DNA of 64,000 nt from Glandiceps talaboti (lineage: Eukaryota > Hemichordata > Enteropneusta > Spengelidae): NCBI RefSeq assembly GCF_964340395.1, contig NC_135559.1, forward strand, positions 23,480,964 through 23,544,963, given 5' to 3'. Positions 25,911 to 64,000 of the stretch are shown piece by piece. Position 1 is the first letter of the stretch. Every line of letters begins with the position of its first letter. The position numbers were made by a program, and so were the translations under genes. Under the pieces are notes generated by a model. That model was not told the origin of the DNA. It saw nothing but the letters and a program-made list of their open reading frames with translations, and ran no database searches.

Positions 25911-26230
25911 CCACTAGATGGCAGTGTTGACTAGTTAGAGCTGACCACTAGATGGCAGTGTTGACTAGTTAGAGCTGACCACTAGATGGCAGTGTTGACA
26001 AGTTAGAGCTGACCACTATATGGCAGTGTTGACAAGTTAGAGCTGACCACTAGATGGCAGTGTTGACTAGTTAGAGCTGACCACTAGATGGCAGTGTTGA
26101 CTAGTTAGAGCTGACCACTAGATGGCAGTGCTTACTAGTTAGAGCTGACCACTAGATGGCAGTGTTCTTTAGTTAGAGCTGACCACTAGATGGCAGTGTT
26201 CACTTGTCAGAGCTGACCAATCCTTGGCAG
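25911..26230 (+). promoter_or_regulatory. Tandem array of CTCF-like motifs, 34-bp period
   Basis: CCACTAGATGGCAG, which fits the CTCF core consensus CCASYAGRKGGCRS, occurs at 25911, 25945, 25979, 26047, 26081, 26115, 26149 and 26183. A one-base variant (CCACTATATGGCAG) is at 26013 and a decayed copy at 26217. Units are 34 bp and all motifs point the same way. The array is also a minisatellite. It lies between receptor 2 and the exons of the antisense PSMD1 gene. Occupancy by CTCF is inferred, not shown. Confidence 0.65.
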
Positions 26231-26239
26231 TATTCACTA

Positions 26240-26859
26240 CTGGGGCACGTTCGGTAGACAAAGCACCCGCGGACGTTTCAAAACGTTTTGTTCCCGAACG
26301 ACTAATTGTCATAGTTTTTCACGGGCGACCCGGGACGAAGGAAGGCGGAAGAGTGAGGTGACTCGCCAAAAGCCAAGATGGCGGCCACGAATTCTCACTT
26401 CATTGGCGAACTTGAGTTTTTGTGTAGGATTACTTAGTGCACATTAGTTTTGATTCAGCACTGTTTTTACAATTGGCAACGGTATTTAGAAATACGAATA
26501 CCCGTCGGGATAATGGTACGGTCGATTTGACGTGCATTGAGCGATGCAAGATAAACTTTGGGTCAGGTCACAGGTCAAAGATCACTTCGTTAGTGTAAAT
26601 ATAGTGTATGCATAAATAACAGGCCTTTTTTTTAGGCATTCTAGTAGCATCCTGACAGTACTGCAAAGGTGAGATTTAACAATGCACATCGTCTTTTCAG
26701 TGATGAGTGCTGAATGTACACAAAATGCGACAATCTTCTGGTTGAATGTGCCGCCATCTTTTGTTTTTCACATGCAACATGCAAAATACAGTTCGGCGCA
26801 GGGCCAGGGCGCCCTGGCCAAACAATGACAAAACGTTTTGACTACCAAACGTGCCCCAG
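26240..26859. mobile_element. 620-bp inverted-repeat element (MITE-like) inside the CTCF-motif array
   Basis: The left end starts CTGGGGCACGTTCGGTAG and the right end, complemented, starts CTGGGGCACGTTTGGTAG. AAACGTTTTG follows just inside both ends. There is no transposase frame. No clean target-site duplication is seen (flanks share only TTCA). The interior is richer in GC and CpG than its surroundings and contains AAGATGGCGGC near each end in inverted orientation (26375-26385 plus, 26750-26760 minus), a match to YY1 sites. The superfamily (hAT-like or P-like) is not settled. Confidence 0.75.
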
Positions 26860-26877
26860 TTCAATCTTTACTCCTGA

Positions 26878-26891
26878 CCACTAGATGGCAG
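26878..26891 (+). promoter_or_regulatory. CTCF-like motif right of the MITE
   Basis: CCACTAGATGGCAG, preceded by CTGA as in the array at 25911-26230. It appears to be the last array unit, cut off by the 620-bp insertion. Confidence 0.6.
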
Positions 26892-27984
26892 CATAATCAG
26901 CTGGTCAGTTGTCAGCAGTACCTACATGTACTTGCAGATAGTTGCATTTCCTGTTGAGGATTATTGGCAGATCAAAAGTTCAATGATACTTGTACTAAGC
27001 TCTGTGTAGTTTATTCATAGCTGATGTCATTTGCCAAGATTAATGGTACATTGTGGAATTCTTTGGGTTTCCCTCTACTAACATTTTCAATTGACAAAAT
27101 AGTTGTGCAAGTGTATCAAACCTCAAGTGTAATTTGATGAATATAACATAACTCTGTAATGCATGAGTGGGTTACTTGCATGTCTGTTGCTTGCAGTGGT
27201 GTCAAGAATTAAGAAACAGAAGAAAACACCACAAACATTACAACAAATACCCTGAGATTGGCACTTATGCATCATGGTAGTCTTCTTATTCACGTTAGTG
27301 TGAAAACATTAGAGTAGTCAAAGTCAAAGTGGTAAGGAGACATGTTTAATGTTTCTAACACATTGTTTTCAGGAATGTTGACTGCTAATATATTTTATCA
27401 TTTTATTCATTTATTTGTCTAATCTGTGAATAATTTGCTTTAAAAAAAAAAAAAAATTATTAAGTTGCTGAAAGGACACATTGAAAACTTCAAATTTATA
27501 GTTTGTACAGTCCACAGTGAGGACTACTTTTATAGATATTAAAAAGTTGAGTAAGACACTAGTTTAATTCTGTTTGTAGGTAAGAATCCAAAACTAATTA
27601 TTCCATACTATACCTCTATTTGTTTATGTATAGTTGACAAATCAGTATGGGTATATTTATGTTAATTAAAACCAGATTTTGACAGAAAATTTGATATGAC
27701 CAAGAATAAACTTTAAAGTTGTAAATATGTAGTAAACAGATTACATAGAAAGTAGTATATTTTGTTAGTTGATGTGGTGTTGGGACAAAGACATTGGTTG
27801 GTTTATATTACATCAACCTAAAATTTACTTCTCTATTTATATTCACTTTTTTTAGGATGCACACCCTAAAACTGCACAAGTACATTTTTCTAGGCTATAC
27901 AGTATCCTGAATGAATTGCATGATAATATACATGTATATATAACACAACAAACTCAGAATGTCAAGACAAACTAGTCAATATTT
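26892..27984. other. Sequence without a supported gene
   Basis: This is where the next PSMD1 exon would be expected if that intron were short; no minus-strand match to the conserved C-terminal part was found. A possible plus-strand terminal exon at 27197-27255 was considered and rejected. Confidence 0.45.
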
Positions 27985-28082
27985 ACATACATACATGGCT
28001 ACATTAACAGTTGGTACCTGGTAATACTAGTATATGTCTACATTAACAGTTTGCACCTGGTAATACATGGCTACATTAACAG
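27985..28082. repeat. Short tandem repeat around the SINE insertion
   Basis: About 2.5 copies of a segment of about 42 bp with CTACATTAACAGTT and CCTGGTAATAC. A related stretch (AGCTACATTAACA) follows the SINE at 28612. Confidence 0.7.
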
Positions 28083-28603
28083 TGTTTTTTTTATTTTTTA
28101 AATTTTTTAAATTTTTTAATTTTTTAATTTTTTTTAATTTTTTTTTGTGCTGGGAATTCCTCCCAGCGATTTTCTGTTATGCAGACAAATACACACAAAC
28201 AAACAAACACAAATGCTACAGAGATCCATTTGGGTGTGGGACTACGTGACAGGGCTATGTAGCACGCTCTATATCACGTTGCTGTGGAACTGTCAAGGCT
28301 TTCCCAGTCAGTCCACAGGCTATCCCAGAGTCACCCAGGCCCAGCAAACATAGCATCTATGGGCTCTGTGTGAGTAATCGTCCCCGACTTTTCGAGTCAT
28401 TACTCCAGGAGTCCCCCTAAATTCGCACTCGTCTTGTGAATGGGACACGGCTGAGTGATACAGCCTACCCATCGAGTCTGTAGAACACTCACCCTGGGTT
28501 TGGGTCGGTCACAGAAAAATCCCCTGTTTCCAGTAGGATTCGAACCCGTGACCTCCTGACTGCTAATCCTGTGCGCTAACCACTACGCTACAGGGAGCCG
28601 GTT
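28083..28603 (-). mobile_element. tRNA-derived SINE
   Basis: Read on the minus strand, a tRNA-like head begins near 28603. It has an A box (TAGCGTAGTGG, complement of 28580-28590) and a perfect B box (GGTTCGAATCC, complement of 28536-28546), the RNA polymerase III promoter. A tRNA-unrelated body follows, then an A-rich tail (the T-rich tract 28083-28146). It lies about 190 bp beyond PSMD1 exon 17, in the same orientation as that gene. Confidence 0.85.
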
Positions 28604-28705
28604 CTAATATATAGCTACATTAACATAAACTACAGCAATCATTACAAGCAATAAGTTACTAACCAACATCACACACAACACCTCTGGTAAGTGGTCACTG
28701 TACAC

Positions 28706-28792
28706 ACCTCAATTTCATACTAATTTTCAAATGTTGACGGACATTACATACAATTTTCATACTAATTTTCAAATGTTGAATGATGGACATAC
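28706..28792 (-). repeat. Duplication at the exon 17 donor
   Basis: Minus-strand sequence starting at the donor (GTATGTCCATCATTCAACAT) is followed by a second, similar copy (GTATGTAATGTCCGTCAACA); both continue TTTGAAAATTAGTATGAAA. The copy unit is about 40-45 bp. Confidence 0.7.
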
Positions 28793-59291
<30,499 letters not shown>

Positions 59292-59530
59292 TTTGGATAC
59301 AATCTATTTTCCGGTTTCAAGTCCTATATAGTTTTAAAGAGACAAACTCGAGTTGGCGAGTTGTACTACAGCATCAACAATGTGTTTAGAAACACGAAGC
59401 TCCTTTGGTACTTGCAGCCTCGATTTCGATAAAATAGAATGCGCATGCTTAACCGGAAATTTACCTATACGACCTTTGACCGAATCAAGAGGGCTGCGAT
59501 CACCAGCACGATCACGAACGATTGTGAATA
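59292..59530 (-). promoter_or_regulatory. Likely PSMD1 promoter and 5' UTR
   Basis: Upstream of the PSMD1 start lie an NRF1-like word (TGCGCATGC, 59440-59448), an ETS/GABPA-like word (CCGGAAAT, 59453-59460) and another CCGG ETS-like core near 59312. The stretch has more CpG than the repeats around it. NRF1 plus ETS sites are common in housekeeping promoters. The transcription start itself cannot be placed. Confidence 0.5.
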
Positions 59531-59962
59531 TCTGTTTTCAATGCACTTGGATAAATGTAAGGCATTCATTTCACAATATGACGTGCTAAGTTGCACCAAA
59601 CTTGGTTAAGTATAGTGGTTGATTGTCCAATTTTGTAGAACAATACTCTGTATAAGATTGAAGTGACTCGTTACATTCATTCGAACCATTGTATTGTATT
59701 TGTATGGTCATGCAACAGACGTATGCCATTGGTCAGTGGTCCTCAGTGTAAAAATTGCACCTTCACGTACTCACACATACCACTACTTTCGTCGTCTAGT
59801 GTAACAGTTTTTAGTGTCCCCCTGATTCTAGTAGTTCCTAGTGTCCCATCCCTTAGTGATTATACAGTACTGTGCACTGTGGGGTGTAGTTAACTTACGT
59901 CATTGTAAGCACTGTCTTCTCCAGGTTTCTGAATATTTGTAACTGAACAGTTTTCAAGACCA

Positions 59963-59965
<3 letters not shown>
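59531..59965. other. Upstream of PSMD1, nothing recognised
   Basis: Unique sequence with GTGTCCC words repeated near 59812-59850. No gene could be supported on either strand. Confidence 0.45.

Positions 59966-60055
<90 letters not shown>
59966..60055. repeat. AT microsatellite
   Basis: About 90 bp of pure TA dinucleotides. Confidence 0.99.
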
Positions 60056-60056
<1 letters not shown>

Positions 60057-60701
60057 CTGGAAGTTCAGACAAGAGTAGTTGCAAATTAGAAATCACATTT
60101 TGTAACCATATCTATCACTTTTTTTTTAGCATTGTATAAAAAAATCATTGAATGAAAATACATGTATCAAAATCAATAATCTCCTTACAGCTATAAACCT
60201 AGAAGTATTATATGAATTGTAGCTTTAGTAAAAGTGTTTGTCTCACCAGATACATGGTGCATATGAAGTATTGCTTGAGTAAAAGTGTTTGTCTCATGAT
60301 AGAAGCACCAGATATAGTACTCAGTAGTTACATAACTGCATTGCTACTTTTAGTTTTTGACCTTTTAAACCGTTCCAGGGTTTGCACTGAACAATAATTC
60401 TACAAGTTCACTTGCATGTACAATCTCAATATAGATGGTGTTATAATATCATAACTAGGCAAAGCCCATAAGCTCATGCAGGGTGGATTCATTTGTGACC
60501 GGCTGCCTGGGTCAGGGTTCGTACACTTGATTTTGGTCATTTTCCAGGGGTGTTGACCATCAAAATTTATTTTATTGAATGACATCTAATTCTCTGACAT
60601 GGACAAGAAGTAAAGAAAGTCAACACTCTATGCAGTTGTTGGTTTCAAAAACCATCATAGCCATTAGATTAATATTGTTCATTTTCAATCAGCCAACTTA
60701 T
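60056..60701. other. Unique sequence with a short duplication
   Basis: GTAAAAGTGTTTGTCTCA occurs twice near 60230 and 60278. Nothing else is recognised. Confidence 0.5.
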
Positions 60702-61318
60702 CATAGACCCTCAACCAACGTTGGTCTTTGGACAACAAATGTTTTGTTGACTTGTTGCCGAACATCGCGATTTCTCAATTCAACTCGGTCGATGATTTAG
60801 GAATGTTACTGTACCAACAAACACAGGAAAGTAGTCATTCTTTTTAGAACATGTAAAAAAATTCAATTATCGACAATATAAATGTCAAAACCGCACTTCC
60901 ACAACCCGGAAATTCAACTGCGCTATGTCACCAGTGGTCCCTATCACGTACTGTGCGTCAAACTTCCAAATAGTATAACAATTTCTTCTAGGGGTACAGT
61001 GATGCCTCGATACTCGTTACAATGTTACGATAATCGTGCCAACAGACCTACAGTTAAAATATTGCAATGCATGGCGATGTTAATTATGTTGCCTTTATGA
61101 CGAAGCGGTAACGCGTGGAGAATGCACATAGTGTATGGAAGGCGCATGCATAGTAACTACCGCCGCAATGCATCCCTTGGAGAACCACCAATTTTTTTTC
61201 ACATAGTATATACGACGCGCTTGCATACTAGTCATTGAGCCGCTACACGACAGCTTCACTGTCGCTGCATGAGCTATAAAGCTGCACTCTGGTAGAGGCA
61301 AGTTGAGTGGATTCATAG
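60702..61318. mobile_element. Transposon-like segment related to the elements at 38715 and 40896
   Basis: It starts CATAGACCCTCAACCAACG, close to the end of the element at 38715 (CATAGACCCTCCACCAAC). Positions 60745-60930, read on the minus strand, match 41405-41580 (TTGAATTTCCGGGTTG, ACAGTAACATTCCTAAAT, GAGAAATCGC). The right end (GTTGAGTGGATTCATAG) is only a weak inverted match, so the boundary is tentative. CpG-rich for this window. Confidence 0.55.
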
Positions 61319-61394
61319 AAATAATGCCTTGCCTGCCAAAAACAGACATTTCCCTATCCCATCAAAAACGGTACTATAGATATAGTGAAAGCTC

Positions 61395-61917
61395 AACAAA
61401 GGTTTGAAATAGGTACAACTCTGACATCCCATTGAAATAGATACAACTCTAACGTCCCATTGAAATAGGTACAACTCTGACATCCCATTGAAATAGGTAC
61501 AACTCTGACATTCCATTGAAATAGGTACAACTCTAACATCCCATTGAAATGGGTAGAACTCTAACATTCCATTGAAATAGGTACAACTCTAACATTCCAT
61601 TGAAATAGGTACAACTCTAACATTCCATTTAAATAGGTACAACTCTAACATCCCATTGAAATGGGTAGAACTCTGACATCCCATTGAAATAGGTACAACT
61701 CTGACATCCCATTGAAATAGGTACAACTCTAACATTCCATTGAAATAGGTACAACTCTAACATCCCTTTGAAATGGGTAGAACTCTGACATCCCATTGAA
61801 ATGGGTAGAACTCTGACATCCCATTGAAATAGGTACAACTCTAACATTCCATTGAAATAGGTACAACTCTGACATCCCATTGAAATAGGTACAACTCTAA
61901 CATCCCATTGACATCCC
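61395..61917. repeat. 28-bp minisatellite, about 18 copies
   Basis: Copies contain GAAATAGGTACAACTCTGAC and ATCCCATT. Common variants are GGGTAGAACTC and AACATTCCATT. Confidence 0.96.
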
Positions 61918-62059
61918 ATACTTTCACTACTTTTGCCAATTTAGGATTAATGTACATGTACTTTTAGAACATTCTGTAGGTCAGGAGGGATCAGAAGTTT
62001 ATGCTCAAAAACCAAAAAATAACACTACAATTACTTTTGTATTTGTATCACAATAGTGA

Positions 62060-63325
62060 AATGGAGCACTTAGCAATATACTCCAATGTACACGTAGTCC
62101 ACTACATATACCATACAGCTCTGAGCACTTAGCAATATACTGCACGTAGTCCACTACATATACCATACAGCTCTGAGCACTTAGTAATATACTACACGTA
62201 GTCCACTACATATACCATACAGCTCTTAGCACTTAGCAATATACTACACGTAGTCCACTACATATACCATACAGCTCTGAGCACTTAGCAATATACTGCA
62301 CGTAGTCCACTACATATAGCATACAGCTCTGAGCACTTAGCAATATACTACACGTAGTCCACTACATATACCATACAGCTCTGAGCACTTAGCAATATAC
62401 TACACGTAGTCCACTACATATACCATACAGCTCTGAGCACCTAGCAATATACCACACGTAGTCCACTACATATAGCATACAGCTCTGAGCACTTAGCAAT
62501 ATACTACACGTAGTCCACTACATATACCATACAGCTCTGAGCACTTAGCAATATACTACACGTAGTCCACTACATATACCATACAGCTCTGAGCACCTAG
62601 CAATATACCACACGTAGTCCACTACATATACCATACAGCTCTGAGCACTTAGCAATATACTACACGTAGTCCACTACATATACCATACAGCTCTGAGCAC
62701 TTAGCAATATACTACACGTAGTCCACTACATATACCATACAGCTCTGAGCACTTAGCAATATACTACACGTAGTCCACTACATATACCATACAGCTCTGA
62801 GCACTTAGCAATATACTACACGTAGTCCACTACATATACCATACAGCTCTGAGCACTTAGCAATATACTGCACGTAGTCCACTACATATACCATACAGCT
62901 CTGAGCACTTAGCAATATACTACACGTAGTCCACTACATATACCATACAGCTCTGAGCACTTAGTAATATACTACACGTAGTCCACTACATATACCATAC
63001 AGCTCTGAGCACTTAGCAATATACTGCACGTAGTCCACTACATATACCATACAGCTCTGAGCACTTAGCAATATACTGCACGTAGTCCACTACATATACC
63101 ATACAGCTCTGAGCACTTAGCAATATACTACACGTAGTCCACTACATATACCATACAGCTCTGAGCACCTAGCAATATACTACACGTAGTCCACTACATA
63201 TACCATACAGCTCTGAGCACTTAGTAATATACTACACGTAGTCCACTACATATACCATACAGCTCTGAGCACTTAACAATATACTACACGTAGTCCACTA
63301 CATATACCATACAGCTCTGAGCAAA
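62060..63325. repeat. 52-bp minisatellite, about 24 copies
   Basis: Copies contain CAGCTCTGAGCACTTAGCAA and CACGTAGTCCACTACATATA. The first unit is longer (TACTCCAATGTACACG). Confidence 0.97.
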
Positions 63326-64000
63326 GACAGTTGAATGTATAGGTCCCATACACAGAATGATCATCTCCACCATGATATAGTCAAATTGTTTTCTCTATCA
63401 CAGACAGCGGTACTTTATGCTATTGGAGCTTTGATCATTGATTTCATCACATCCTCACATGACTTACTTTCAAACTAGAGGTTGAGTTTGTAGTAAACTG
63501 AACAAAGTAACCATTTATAACTGCCTCTTAATGTGTGATAGATTACTACTGACATACATTGCTCATCCCTTCCTCACCAGGAGATGTAGCTAGATCTTGG
63601 ATAGATTTGTCTATACCATACGTTAGAAAGAGATTGTAGAGAACGCCGACACATATAGTAACTAGGCTAACCTCTTGGTGCAATAAACTAAAGAGTTAAG
63701 GTCTGTTACATAAATGTATGTAAAGGAAGTGATTTGTAACAAACTGGGTAAACACTCAAAATCATATTATTTATATGCATGGTGATATCAGAAGTTTAAA
63801 TATACTGTCAAATACTTTATTGTCACTGAAAAAAAGAAATAAATTGTCTGTATTGCCTGGGCCTAATTTTCACAGATTTAGGAAGGTATGTTTGGTAACT
63901 ATTATGAATAAAAAGTAGTTTTAAGGGATTTAATTTAATGGAAAACCACACCAGTGAAATTAAATTCCGATTGAAAATTTAGTATTTTGAAATATTTGGA
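63326..64000. other. Right edge of the window, nothing recognised
   Basis: Unique AT-rich sequence with no supported exon, RNA gene or repeat. Confidence 0.45.

Noticed and set aside
27197-27255. Possible plus-strand terminal exon after TTGCTTGCAG, reading VSRIKKQKKTPQTLQQIP then stop
   Set aside because: Good-looking acceptor and short basic frame, but no upstream exon, homologue or polyadenylation context could be tied to it.
28530-28603. A functional tRNA gene
   Set aside because: A and B boxes are present but continue into a long unrelated body with an A-rich tail, as in a SINE.
59353-59589. 78-codon plus-strand frame upstream of PSMD1
   Set aside because: Lies over the likely PSMD1 promoter; composition and lack of similarity suggest chance.

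Overview
This is nuclear DNA of an animal, very probably a marine invertebrate (deuterostome or lophotrochozoan; the species cannot be fixed from the sequence). Genes are split by GT-AG introns and the DNA is AT-rich. A tRNA-derived SINE, a truncated non-LTR retrotransposon and several inverted-repeat DNA elements are present. By adding up the arrays I could delimit, roughly half of the window is minisatellite (units mostly 24-70 bp).

Three protein-coding genes are supported. On the minus strand, positions 59291 down to 28793 hold 17 consecutive coding exons of PSMD1/Rpn2, the large scaffold subunit of the 26S proteasome base. They join in frame into about 644 residues, from the initiator Met to the middle of the PC-repeat ring. 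The remaining exons (about a third of the protein) were not found anywhere in the window and presumably lie to the left of it. On the plus strand are two tandem class A amine receptors resembling serotonin 5-HT2 receptors: a partial one (last coding exon 849-2020) and one complete as predicted (exons 17216-17510 and 20714-22965, 848 residues). Both are cut by a phase 1 intron at the same place before TM3. With PSMD1 unfinished at 28793, both receptors appear to lie antisense inside a PSMD1 intron more than 28 kb long. Vertebrate HTR2B also lies inside PSMD1 on the opposite strand, so this looks like an ancient nested arrangement.

Layout: 1-2364, receptor 1 with a 58-bp array before its exon and a 47-bp array across its stop codon; 2665-8400, four minisatellites; 8401-17215, mostly unannotated sequence with a 2.7 kb 53-bp array, a CA repeat and dispersed repeats; 17216-22965, receptor 2, with a coding minisatellite in its third intracellular loop; 23125-25790, two more arrays; 25911-26891, a tandem array of CTCF-like motifs interrupted by a 620-bp inverted-repeat element; 28083-28603, the SINE; 28793-59291, PSMD1 with repeat-filled introns, a LINE fragment and two larger DNA elements; 59292-59530, the likely PSMD1 promoter; 59531-64000, upstream sequence with an AT repeat, a transposon-like segment and two arrays.

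The most unusual pattern is that several minisatellites are built from exon-intron boundaries of the genes they touch. The array beside PSMD1 exon 7 repeats the end of that exon with its splice donor about 32 times. The array beside exon 9 repeats that exon's end with the donor GT lost. The array before receptor 1 repeats its acceptor and exon start. Exons 16 and 17 show single duplications at the donor that look like the first step of the same process.
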